This document shows positions 1 through 7,760 of a stretch of DNA of 64,000 bases, in pieces. A program made the position numbers and the translations under genes. The stretch is from Halopseudomonas salina (GTDB lineage Bacteria > Pseudomonadota > Gammaproteobacteria > Pseudomonadales > Pseudomonadaceae). The first letter of the stretch is position 1. Each line of letters starts with the position of its first letter. The stretch spans positions 349,072 through 413,071 of the forward strand of contig NZ_VTTI01000003.1 in assembly GCF_008641105.1 (NCBI RefSeq), written 5' to 3'. The notes beneath the pieces are model-generated. The model saw only the letters and a program-made list of their open reading frames with translations, did no database searches and was not told the origin of the DNA.

Positions 1-1
1 C

Positions 2-154
2 GGACAGACCAGTAACAGTGGTCATGGCCTGGGGCTCGCTATCGCCAGACGGGCGATCAGCATGCATGGAGGCAAGCTAACATTTTCTCGCAGCGAATTG
101 GGCGGGCTGAAGGCAACCATCGATCTGCCTGCTCAGCCGGGCGGCCAGCTCTGA
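2..154 (+). CDS. Sensor histidine kinase, C-terminal fragment
   Basis: This is the last 50 codons of a gene that enters from the left edge, read in frame from base 2 to a TGA at 152-154. The translation has a glycine-rich GHGLGLAIARR stretch followed by HGGKL, the G2 box and following segment of the GHKL ATP-binding domain of two-component sensor kinases. The Ser-Asn before it fits the ATP lid. The signal that is sensed and the partner regulator lie outside the window. Its stop overlaps the end of the convergent nitroreductase gene by about 22 bases, so the two genes meet tail to tail. Confidence 0.85.
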   Translation, partial: GQTSNSGHGLGLAIARRAISMHGGKLTFSRSELGGLKATIDLPAQPGGQL

Positions 155-696
155 AAGTAGTCCGACACCTCGAGACGGGGCAGGCTCTTGACCGGGCCTA
201 CAGAATGACCAACATACAGATAGGCCACAATATGTTCATTTTCGGCCAGCCCCAGCCCGCTGCGAACAACCGGATGCGAAGCCATGGACCCGGTACGCCA
301 TACGGCCCCCAGACCCAGCGCATGCGCTGCAATCAACATGTTACCCACTGCCACGGCACAGGACATATCCTGCTCCTGCCTGGGCACCTTGGGATGCTCC
401 CGATGCGCAGCGACTGCCACGATCAAAAGGGGCGCCCTTTCAGGCTTGCGACGCATGCGCTCCAGAGCAACTGCATCCAGACCCGGTGAATCAGCGAGCG
501 CTGCCTTGGCAAACAGATCGCCAAGGCGCTGCTGCCCCGCGCCTTCGATTACCAGGAACCGCCAGGGACGCAACCATGCGTGATCAGGCGCTCGCAGTGC
601 CGCTCGATACAACACCTCTCGCTGCTCCGGGGTAGGCGCAGGGCCCTCCAGGCGCGTTACTGACACACGTTCGTGCAGGGCAGTCAGGGCATCCAT
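133..696 (-). CDS. Nitroreductase family protein (YdjA-like)
   Basis: A 187-residue protein of the FMN-dependent nitroreductase fold, most like the small YdjA-type members. Family features include the early R-x-S-V-x-R segment that binds FMN phosphate, the PDH-x-WLRPW-x-F segment, a central QEQDMSCAVAVGNML helix and the GLGAVWRTG segment. Such proteins reduce nitro compounds or quinones with NAD(P)H; the true substrate cannot be read from the sequence. An in-frame TTG lies one codon upstream, but the ATG at 696 fits better because its A is the last base of the stop codon of the AraC-type gene upstream (TGATG overlap), which suggests translational coupling. The regulator may control this gene; that is inference. 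Confidence 0.85.
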   Translation of the reverse strand: MDALTALHERVSVTRLEGPAPTPEQREVLYRAALRAPDHAWLRPWRFLVIEGAGQQRLGDLFAKAALADSPGLDAVALERMRRKPERAPLLIVAVAAHREHPKVPRQEQDMSCAVAVGNMLIAAHALGLGAVWRTGSMASHPVVRSGLGLAENEHIVAYLYVGHSVGPVKSLPRLEVSDYFQSWPPG

Positions 697-1748
697 CAAT
701 CAGGGTCTCCTGTATCATTCAGGTTGGGCATTTTACTCTCCAGATGCTGCTCACGATATTGGCCCGGAGGCATCCCGAACCAGCGTTTGAAGGCCCGAAA
801 AAAATTGCTTGGATCAGCAAAGCCCAGCAGATAGGCCACCTCCAACAGGGTCAAACGGCGTTGGCGTAACAGCTGCATCGCCAGCTCGCGGCGGGTTTCG
901 TCCATCAGGTGCTGAAAACTGGTGTTCTCTTCCTGCAACCGACGCTGCAGCGTGCGTGTGCTCATGCTCAGGGCGCTGGCCACGCTCTGTCGCTTGGGCT
1001 CACCCTGAGGTAGCAGCCGGCAGAGTACCTGCCGCGCCTGATGGGTGACCCTGGTCTGCTCGAAGCGGGCCAGGTAATCACCGGCAAACTGATCATGCAT
1101 CTGTGCCAGTGTCGTATTTCCTGATGCCAGTTTCGCATCCATCACCTCCCGCGCGAAACTCATGCTGTAAATGCTCGCACCGAAAACCAGTGGGCATTGA
1201 AATAACGCTTCATAGGAACTGATGTCAGCGGGCTGCGGGTAGGCCAAGCTAACCTGCAGGGGCACTATTTGTTCACCCGTCATCCAGCGAAAGAAAGCGA
1301 TCATATAAGCCATGGCTGCATCGTGGCTCTGGCGCGGAGCCGGCACCGTATCGCCATGAATATGCAGCTCCATGGTGTAGCTGTCAGGGCTTTGCAGGAG
1401 GGACATATCGGAGGCTTCGCCAATAATGCGCTGGTAGCGCACCAGCCGCGCAAGCCCCTCACGCAGGTTGGTACTGGATAACAGCGCAAAACCGACCACA
1501 TTGAAATGCGCCGGACGAATCACACGGGCCATATTCAGACCTATGGCCGGATTATTCGAGAGCTGCACGGCCAGCTCCCATAGCCGGGTCATCTGATCCT
1601 GGGGAATGCGTGCATCCGGATCGGCCAACAACTCATGATTCATACCCAGCGTTGCAAAAAGATCTTTGCCGACCAGACCCTCGAGTTCAAGCGCCTGCAC
1701 AATTGCCAGCGCCCAGTTTGAGGAAGTAGTGCGTTCAAGCTGGGTCAT
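696..1748 (-). CDS. AraC family transcriptional regulator (OruR/ArgR-like architecture)
   Basis: A 350-residue activator-type regulator. Residues of about 15-205 look like the N-terminal ligand domain found in OruR-type AraC regulators. The C-terminal 100 residues carry the two helix-turn-helix units: VASALSMSTRTLQRRL and, near the end, VAYLLGFADPSNFFRAFKRW followed by GMPPGQYR, the most conserved AraC signature. In this subfamily the N-terminal part binds an amino acid or a similar small molecule; the ligand here is unknown. It is co-directional with the nitroreductase and overlaps it by one base, so both are probably on one transcript. The start ATG at 1748 gives the usual length for the family. 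Confidence 0.9.
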   Translation of the reverse strand: MTQLERTTSSNWALAIVQALELEGLVGKDLFATLGMNHELLADPDARIPQDQMTRLWELAVQLSNNPAIGLNMARVIRPAHFNVVGFALLSSTNLREGLARLVRYQRIIGEASDMSLLQSPDSYTMELHIHGDTVPAPRQSHDAAMAYMIAFFRWMTGEQIVPLQVSLAYPQPADISSYEALFQCPLVFGASIYSMSFAREVMDAKLASGNTTLAQMHDQFAGDYLARFEQTRVTHQARQVLCRLLPQGEPKRQSVASALSMSTRTLQRRLQEENTSFQHLMDETRRELAMQLLRQRRLTLLEVAYLLGFADPSNFFRAFKRWFGMPPGQYREQHLESKMPNLNDTGDPD

Positions 1749-1860
1749 GATGGTCTCGCATGTTGCAATAGGGCTCCTGGTGTCAACACAGCTCGGCTTC
1801 GCCGGCAGTCATCGCAAAAAAGCGAACAAGCCCATAAACATGGGTTTGGCACGTGCAGTC

Positions 1861-1906
1861 ATAGGGTGACCTCTGCTGGCTGTTCTATAGTCAGAGGATA
1901 CCCTAT
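1861..1906. repeat. Interrupted inverted repeat upstream of the DUF962 gene
   Basis: The left arm at 1861-1875 (ATAGGGTGACCTCTG) and the right arm at 1892-1906 (CAGAGGATACCCTAT) are complementary at 13 of 15 positions, separated by 16 bases. The repeat ends 16 bases before the ATG of the DUF962 gene and lies in the divergent region that it shares with the AraC-type gene. It could be a regulator operator or a hairpin in the 5' leader. It is not a terminator, since no T-tract follows. Confidence 0.6.
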
Positions 1907-1922
1907 TCACCGGAGAAGCAGC

Positions 1923-2258
1923 ATGGCACAGACTGATTCAGCCAACCCGGCAGCCGATAAGGAATTTCATTCCTTTGCCGAGTTCTATCCGTTCTATCTT
2001 AGCGAACATGCCAACGACACCAGCCGCAGGCTGCACTATATCGGCAGCCTGTTGGTCCTTGGTGTGCTGGCATGGACGATACTGACCCAGAATTGGCTGC
2101 TGCTTATCGTGCTGCCTATCGCCGGTTACGGCTTTGCCTGGGTTGGCCACTTTTTCTTTGAGAAGAACCGACCTGCCACCTTCAAGTATCCCCTGTACAG
2201 CTTCATGGGCGACTGGGTCATGCTTCGCGACGCCCTTACCGGCCGCATTCGCTTCTGA
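1923..2258 (+). CDS. DUF962 / Mpo1-like membrane protein
   Basis: A 111-residue protein matching the DUF962 family (bacterial relatives of yeast Mpo1 and E. coli YGL010w-like proteins). Family marks are the N-terminal F-x-SFAEFYPFYLSEH segment, the HYIG motif, two hydrophobic helices (about residues 42-60 and 63-80) and the GHFFFEKNRPATF motif near the end. In yeast Mpo1 is an iron-dependent dioxygenase acting in fatty-acid alpha-oxidation; the histidines of these motifs are kept here, but no bacterial role is established that I can cite. The open frame extends back to 1866, but the ATG at 1923 is preceded by GGAGA and matches the usual family start. The inverted repeat at 1861-1906 lies directly upstream. 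Confidence 0.85.
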   Translation: MAQTDSANPAADKEFHSFAEFYPFYLSEHANDTSRRLHYIGSLLVLGVLAWTILTQNWLLLIVLPIAGYGFAWVGHFFFEKNRPATFKYPLYSFMGDWVMLRDALTGRIRF

Positions 2259-2344
2259 CAACGAACTGACTGTAAGCACAGCGACAGTCTGATGCTGGCA
2301 GGTCGGCATATACTGGCTGGAAGTACAAGTAGAGGAGTAATCCC

Positions 2345-2938
2345 ATGAGCGAGCAACGCGCAGGCTTCAAAGCCATGCAGGAAGGTACAGCCGAAGACTG
2401 GCAGTTGATTTCCAGCCACTTCAGGGCCTTTTCCCAGGGCCTGCCAGACCGGGTCATGACGCACCTCCAGTTGCTCGATGGCGATTACGGCGGGTTTCCG
2501 ATCGACCGCCTCGAGCATTCCCTGCAAACAGCCACGCGCGCTCACCGCGATGGGCAGGACGAGGAGTATGTTGTCTGTGCCCTGTTGCACGATATCGGAG
2601 ATACCCTCGGCTCATACAACCATCCAGATATTGCCGCCGCCATCCTCAAACCATTCGTCTCAGAAGAGAACCTGTGGATGGTCGAGAAGCACGGCGTATT
2701 CCAGGGTTACTACTTCTTCCACCACCTTGGTATGGATCGTCATCTGCGCGACCAGTTCAAGGATCATCCCCTGTACCAACGCACCGCCGAGTTCTGTGCC
2801 AAATACGACGCCACCGCATTCGATCCCGATTATGCGTCTGAACCTCTGAGCTTCTTCGAACCCATGTTACGAAGAGTCTTTGCCAAGCCCAGGCAGTCAA
2901 TTTACAAGGCTGTGGGCAAGGACGCCGACGCAGCTTGA
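2345..2938 (+). CDS. HD-domain protein, PhnZ/TmpB-like putative diiron oxygenase
   Basis: A 197-residue protein with one HD domain. The likely metal ligands are His58 (in LEHSLQ), His82-Asp83 (LLHDIGD), His93, His116 and an Asp near 155. Six ligands with this spacing are what I recall for the mixed-valent diiron oxygenases PhnZ and TmpB, not for simple phosphohydrolases. Tyr48 sits ten residues before His58, as the substrate-gating Tyr24 does before His34 in PhnZ; the PhnZ Glu27 position is a Phe here. No phosphonate genes lie nearby, so the substrate is open and hydrolase activity cannot be excluded. The ATG follows GAGGAGTAATCCC. A hairpin with a short T-tract lies just after the stop. Confidence 0.8.
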   Translation: MSEQRAGFKAMQEGTAEDWQLISSHFRAFSQGLPDRVMTHLQLLDGDYGGFPIDRLEHSLQTATRAHRDGQDEEYVVCALLHDIGDTLGSYNHPDIAAAILKPFVSEENLWMVEKHGVFQGYYFFHHLGMDRHLRDQFKDHPLYQRTAEFCAKYDATAFDPDYASEPLSFFEPMLRRVFAKPRQSIYKAVGKDADAA

Positions 2939-2944
2939 TATAAT

Positions 2945-2971
2945 CGCGGGCTACATCGGCCCGCGCCTTTT
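2945..2971 (+). terminator. Probable rho-independent terminator after the HD-domain gene
   Basis: A 7-base-pair GC stem, CGCGGGC / GCCCGCG, with a 7-base loop, followed by CCTTTTG. The T-tract is short, so the call is moderate. It lies 7 bases after the stop of the HD-domain gene and upstream of the cyaB-like gene. Confidence 0.6.
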
Positions 2972-3163
2972 GTTGTCATTTGATAGACCAGGGCACCTTC
3001 TTTGCAGTTTCACTGAAACCTGATGCATATTATGATCTGAGCCTGAATAGCCCCGACTGACCCGGAGGCGATTGTTCGTGCGCTCGTCATTTCCCGCCCG
3101 ACCATGGCCCCCAGAAAAACAATCTGTCAGCGGGCCACTTTGCGCGTCAGGGAAAGACTGACC

Positions 3164-4543
3164 ATGATCCTCAACAGCCGCGTTCAACCGGTAAAGCCGC
3201 CCCTTGAGGGATTTCACTCCAGGGTTATTGCCTACCTGTGTGTAGCCATTACATTCAGCGCAATCATTTTCGAGCAGGGTTTCAATGCCATTCACGCCGG
3301 AGTGATCGTGTATGCCCTGCTGTATCCTCACCTCGTGCGCCTGCTTATCAACCGGTTCAGGAACCTGCAGCCGTTTCACAGCAGGCTTGCACTACTTGGT
3401 ATTGACGGCCTCAATACCGGCATTTTCATTACGTTATGCGCCTTCGCTGCCGTGCCCAGCATGGTTTTCATACTGCTCATCAGCTTCTCGAGCATTATTA
3501 TCGGCGGGCCGGTCTTCATGCTCACTGGCTGGCTGCTGGTCTTGCTTGGAGTTATCGCCTCAAGCGCGATTGTTACCCCCCAGGTCGTTTTGCACTCCAC
3601 TACGCTGGTGGCCGTCAGCAGCCTGCTGAGCGGCGGTGCCTTTACGCTGATCATGGCCGCCTTCGTCTATCGTCAGGGCCGCACCCTGGCTCAGGCTCAG
3701 AAAGTTATCAGCGCCGAACAGGAAAAGACCGCCAGACTCGCCACCAGCCTGTCCAAATATTTGTCGCCCCAGGTCTGGGAGTCCATTTTTACTGGCAAGC
3801 AAAGTGTGCAATTGGAGACCCGGCGTAAAAAACTCACCGTATTCTTCTCGGATATTCGTGGCTTTACCGAGCTTGCCGAGGAAATGGAAGCAGAAGCTCT
3901 GACGGATCTGCTGAATAATTACCTCAATGAGATGTCCCGGATCGCGCTGCAATATGGCGGCACCATCGACAAGTTCATTGGTGACTGCGTCATGATTTTC
4001 TTCGGTGACCCGGTCAGCCAGGGCGCCAAGCAGGACGCCGAGGCAGCGGTGTCCATGGCCATCGCCATGCGCAAGCACATGAAGGTACTAAGGCAGCAAT
4101 GGCGCAGCAAGGGCATTACCCGTCCACTGGAGATCCGTATGGGGCTGAGTACCGGCTACTGCACGGTGGGCAATTTCGGAGCCAACACGCGCATGGATTA
4201 CACTATTATCGGGCGGGAAGTAAACCTGGCCAGCCGGCTGGAAAACGCGGCTGAGGCGGGCGAAATACTGATACCCCATGAGACCTATTCACTGGTCAAG
4301 GACCTGATCATGTGCCGCGACAAGGGGCAGATAAACGTGAAGGGGTTTTCCAAGCCGGTGCAGATCTACCAGATAGTTGGCCTGCGCCGCGACCTGGGTG
4401 CAGCCCCCTCCTTCGTTGAACACGAAATGCCGGGCTTTTCCATGTATCTCGACACCAGCGGCATACGCAATTACGACAAGGATCAGATCATCAAGTCACT
4501 TGAGCAGGCCGCCCGCAAGCTCCGGGACAAGGTTATTCTCTGA
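3164..4543 (+). CDS. cyaB: Class III adenylate cyclase with MASE2-like membrane domain (CyaB-like)
   Basis: A membrane adenylate cyclase of 459 residues. The N-terminal half has about six hydrophobic segments (MASE2-like sensor region), then a linker helix, then a class III cyclase catalytic domain from about residue 220. The two metal-binding aspartates are Asp230 (FFSDIRGF) and Asp274 (FIGDCVM); a TIIGREVNLASRLE segment supplies the later catalytic residues. Length and layout match Pseudomonas aeruginosa CyaB (about 463 residues), which makes cAMP for the Vfr regulon. The frame is open back to 3104, but the ATG at 3164 follows an AGGGAAAG ribosome-binding sequence and gives the family length. 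The gene converges with the phosphoesterase at 4558. Confidence 0.88.
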   Translation: MILNSRVQPVKPPLEGFHSRVIAYLCVAITFSAIIFEQGFNAIHAGVIVYALLYPHLVRLLINRFRNLQPFHSRLALLGIDGLNTGIFITLCAFAAVPSMVFILLISFSSIIIGGPVFMLTGWLLVLLGVIASSAIVTPQVVLHSTTLVAVSSLLSGGAFTLIMAAFVYRQGRTLAQAQKVISAEQEKTARLATSLSKYLSPQVWESIFTGKQSVQLETRRKKLTVFFSDIRGFTELAEEMEAEALTDLLNNYLNEMSRIALQYGGTIDKFIGDCVMIFFGDPVSQGAKQDAEAAVSMAIAMRKHMKVLRQQWRSKGITRPLEIRMGLSTGYCTVGNFGANTRMDYTIIGREVNLASRLENAAEAGEILIPHETYSLVKDLIMCRDKGQINVKGFSKPVQIYQIVGLRRDLGAAPSFVEHEMPGFSMYLDTSGIRNYDKDQIIKSLEQAARKLRDKVIL

Positions 4544-4557
4544 GCCTCGGCGAGCGT

Positions 4558-5379
4558 TTATCTGCTCGCCTCGCCAGCCAGCTCTGAGGCATCGATGGGG
4601 TCTGCTTGCGCGGGTTCCGGCGCCCACTGATACAGCTCGATGCGCCCATCAAGGTGCTCGATCAATGCCGTGCAGGATTCTACCCAGTCGCCGCAATTGT
4701 GATAGTCGATGCCGTTCACCCGGCGAATTTCCGCATGGTGAATATGGCCACAAACCACACCTTGATAGCCCCGCTTGGTGCACTCATGGGCCAACGCCTG
4801 CTCGTAGTCACTGATGAAACTGACTGCGCTCTTGACCCGATGCTTGAGGTAGGCCGACAGCGACCAGTAACCCAGGCCGAAGCGGCTTCTCCAGAAATTC
4901 AGCCACCGATTCAATACCAGAGTAAATTCATAGGCGTGATCGCCCAGAAAGGCCAGCCAGCGATGACAGCGGGTGATGACATCAAACTGATCGCCATGGG
5001 TCACCAGTAACTTGCGCCCATCCAGTGTCTGGTGCTCGGCTTCGTCTACCAGGTGAATGTTACCCAGCACCAGACTGGTATAGCGGCGCAGGAATTCGTC
5101 ATGATTCCCGGTGATGTAGGTGACCCTGGTGCCACGCTTGCTCATTGTCAGCACCCGGCGCAACACATTGGTATGTGCCTGCGGCCAGTAGATACCGCTG
5201 CGCAATCGCCAGCCATCAATGATATCGCCGACCAGGTACAGGTGATCGCACTCGTGGCTCTTGAGAAATTGCGCAAGCTTGTCTGCCTGGCAGCCTCTGG
5301 TACCCAGGTGGAGGTCGGATATCCAAAGAGTACGTACCCGGTGTTTGAATTCCGGCAAGATCGTTTCGGCCTGACTCAT
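4558..5379 (-). CDS. UDP-2,3-diacylglucosamine diphosphatase-like metallophosphoesterase
   Basis: A 273-residue calcineurin-like phosphoesterase of the LpxH-related family (COG2908). The ordered metal-binding motifs are visible: WISDLHLGT, LVGDIIDGW, ITGNHDEFLRR, VTHGDQFD and CGHIHHAE, followed by a HNCGDWVES segment. LpxH proper is about 240 residues and cleaves UDP-2,3-diacylglucosamine in lipid A synthesis. Many Pseudomonas strains carry this longer paralogue as well, and whether it acts on the same substrate is unclear, so I give no gene symbol. The extra length includes a tryptophan- and arginine-rich region (about residues 150-190) that could touch the membrane. It converges with cyaB. 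Confidence 0.85.
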   Translation of the reverse strand: MSQAETILPEFKHRVRTLWISDLHLGTRGCQADKLAQFLKSHECDHLYLVGDIIDGWRLRSGIYWPQAHTNVLRRVLTMSKRGTRVTYITGNHDEFLRRYTSLVLGNIHLVDEAEHQTLDGRKLLVTHGDQFDVITRCHRWLAFLGDHAYEFTLVLNRWLNFWRSRFGLGYWSLSAYLKHRVKSAVSFISDYEQALAHECTKRGYQGVVCGHIHHAEIRRVNGIDYHNCGDWVESCTALIEHLDGRIELYQWAPEPAQADPIDASELAGEASR

Positions 5380-5567
5380 GGTTCATTCTCCCTGACATGC
5401 AACTGCAGCCTGTTCCCATGCCCTTGCAGCCTGATGACAAAGAAATGACCATTACATGACAACCGGTCCAAACCCAGTGCCTGCTGGCCGCCTTACAGGC
5501 GCCTATTCGTGTCGCCGCTCGTATACAATACGCACGTACAGGTCCCGGTCCGGATTCAGGTCATATC

Positions 5568-7748
5568 ATGTTGAAACGCATCTGCTTGCTCCTGCTGATT
5601 TTCGCTACCCCCTTCACCACTGCTCAGGAACTGCGAACTGGTCTGGTTCTCTCGGGTGGCGGCGCCCGAGGGCTGGCACATATCGGCGTTCTGAAGGAGC
5701 TGGAGGCCCGTAATATCCCCATTCATGCGATCGCGGGCACAAGCATGGGCGCCGTTATTGGCGGCCTATATGCAGCGGGCTACAGCGCGGCAGAGATCGA
5801 GCAGATTGCGCTGGAGCTGGACTGGCAGGCTACGCTGGGAGATGACCCTCTTCGTGAAGATATACCATTCCGGCGCAAGCAGGATGATCGGGATTTTCTC
5901 GTGAAGCATCGTCTGAGCTTTGATCGCGGTCGTCCAAATCTGCCGCTCGGGCTTTTGCAGGGACAGAACCTGGGGCTGGTGCTGGAAACCCTGCTGGTGC
6001 ACACCAATGATATAGACGATTTTGATCGACTGCCCATCCCGTTCCGTGCAGTTGCAACCAATATTGCCACCGGTGAAGCTGTCATTTTCGATCAGGGGCA
6101 CTTGCCCCTTGCAATCCGCGCCAGCATTGCCCTGCCGGGCTTTTTTGCGCCGGTAGAAGTTGATGGGCAATTGCTCGTGGATGGTGTTCTGGTGAAAAAC
6201 GTGCCAGTGGACGTAGCCCGCGCAATGGGCGTTGATCGTGTGATCGTGGTGGATATCGGCACACCACTGAAATCCGCAGAGCAGCTCAATTCCCTGATCG
6301 ACGTCATGGACCAGACAACCACCCTGTTGACCCGTACCAATACCCAGGAACAACTCGACACCCTGGGGCCCCAGGATTTGTTGATCCAACCTGAACTCAG
6401 CGCCATGGGTTTCAGCAGCTTCGACGAGGCTGCATTCGCCATCAATGCAGGCGCAAAGAGCCTGAACAGTCGCTCGGACCTTGCACGTTATGTGGCGGGC
6501 AACGGGCAAACCGCGCCCTCCACCAATCCGCGAGACATCAGACCCGAGAGGCAACCGGTCATCCACGCCATACGGGTTGAGAACAGCGGAAAAGTAGCTG
6601 ACGAGGTGGTGCGCAGCATGATCCGTCAACCGCTTAACGAACCGCTGAATCTCGATCGACTGGAAACCGACATGGGGACCATTTACGGAACCGATTACTT
6701 CAGCAGGGTGAACTACGAGATCGTGCATGGTGAGCAGATCAATACCCTGCTGGTGCGCACCAGCGGTCGCGAAACAGGTACCGACTACCTGCGCCTGGGG
6801 CTCAGCCTGGCAGACGATTTTAATGGCGGCAGCCAGTTCAATATCGGGGCCAGTTTCCGCGTCAACGGGGTAAACCCGCTGGGCGCCGAGTGGCTTTCCC
6901 GAGTACAGATAGGCGAGCACCAGATCCTTTACAGTGAGTTCTACCAACCACTGGACTATGGTTCACGCTATTTTGTTGCCCCTTTCGTTGACGCCGAGGC
7001 GCGGAATGTTGAAGTGATAACCGACAACGACCCGGTAGCCGATTATCGACAGAAACGCTACGGAGCAGGACTGAATCTTGGCCGACAGATTGCCAACAAC
7101 GGTGAGTTACGCTTCGGCATTTCCCGCTACCATGGCGAGGCGGACGTACGGGTCGGGGATCGTGAGTTGCCGTCATTCGGATTCGAGGAAGCCTTCTACA
7201 GCGTGCAACTGGACCGCGATACGCTGGACAACATCAATTTTCCTCGGTCAGGGGATGAAGCCCGGATGGTCTGGCGTCAATCCGAACCCGACCTTGGTGC
7301 TGACGAGCGCTACCGTCAAGTCGAGTTTCGCGTCAACAAGGTGCTGGCCTTCGGTCCCAACAGTATCCAGTTCGGCGGCTCACTGGGACGCACAGACGGC
7401 GACGTCGGCGTGGCCCAGAGCAGCTTTCTGCTTGGCGGCCCGGGGCAGTTCTCAGGCTTCAGGCAAAACAGCCTGGCGGGCCAGAATTACAATCTGGGCC
7501 GGGCCCTGTACTACCGTCGGCTGAATCCCGGCAAGTTCGTACCGGTTGGCCTGCCTGTGTACCTCGGGGCCAGCTTCGAGTACGGCCGGGTGTACAATAA
7601 GGACGCTGATGGCTTTGACACCGGCTATATCGGCGCCGGCAGCCTGATGCTCGGCCTGGATACTGTGCTGGGCCCCCTGTTCTTTGGTGCAGGTGCCAAT
7701 CAGGAAGGTGAGCGAGCCCTCTACATGAAGCTTGGCCAGACTTTCTGA
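5568..7748 (+). CDS. plpD: Patatin-like phospholipase fused to a POTRA and outer-membrane barrel (PlpD type, type Vd secretion)
   Basis: A 726-residue single-chain secreted lipase. Residues 1-19 are a signal peptide. The patatin domain follows, with the oxyanion box GGGARG (about residues 30-35), the nucleophile Ser59 in GTSMG and the catalytic Asp205 in a DG motif. Around residues 320-400 is a POTRA-like segment, and the remaining 320 residues are rich in alternating strands with aromatic ends and finish in Phe, as outer-membrane barrels do. This is the layout of P. aeruginosa PlpD, whose patatin is exported through its own 16-strand barrel. Both catalytic residues are intact. The symbol is by similarity of architecture. 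It converges with recQ, 12 bases away. Confidence 0.88.
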   Translation: MLKRICLLLLIFATPFTTAQELRTGLVLSGGGARGLAHIGVLKELEARNIPIHAIAGTSMGAVIGGLYAAGYSAAEIEQIALELDWQATLGDDPLREDIPFRRKQDDRDFLVKHRLSFDRGRPNLPLGLLQGQNLGLVLETLLVHTNDIDDFDRLPIPFRAVATNIATGEAVIFDQGHLPLAIRASIALPGFFAPVEVDGQLLVDGVLVKNVPVDVARAMGVDRVIVVDIGTPLKSAEQLNSLIDVMDQTTTLLTRTNTQEQLDTLGPQDLLIQPELSAMGFSSFDEAAFAINAGAKSLNSRSDLARYVAGNGQTAPSTNPRDIRPERQPVIHAIRVENSGKVADEVVRSMIRQPLNEPLNLDRLETDMGTIYGTDYFSRVNYEIVHGEQINTLLVRTSGRETGTDYLRLGLSLADDFNGGSQFNIGASFRVNGVNPLGAEWLSRVQIGEHQILYSEFYQPLDYGSRYFVAPFVDAEARNVEVITDNDPVADYRQKRYGAGLNLGRQIANNGELRFGISRYHGEADVRVGDRELPSFGFEEAFYSVQLDRDTLDNINFPRSGDEARMVWRQSEPDLGADERYRQVEFRVNKVLAFGPNSIQFGGSLGRTDGDVGVAQSSFLLGGPGQFSGFRQNSLAGQNYNLGRALYYRRLNPGKFVPVGLPVYLGASFEYGRVYNKDADGFDTGYIGAGSLMLGLDTVLGPLFFGAGANQEGERALYMKLGQTF

Positions 7749-7760
7749 GGGCTATGCACT

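Noticed and set aside
4549..4570. Hairpin GGCGAGC / GCTCGCC between cyaB and the phosphoesterase
   Set aside because: Only seven base pairs, no T-tract on either strand; too weak to call a terminator.
5766..6947. 393-residue minus-strand frame inside the patatin gene
   Set aside because: It lies opposite an intact, motif-rich gene and has no recognisable domain; codon shadow.
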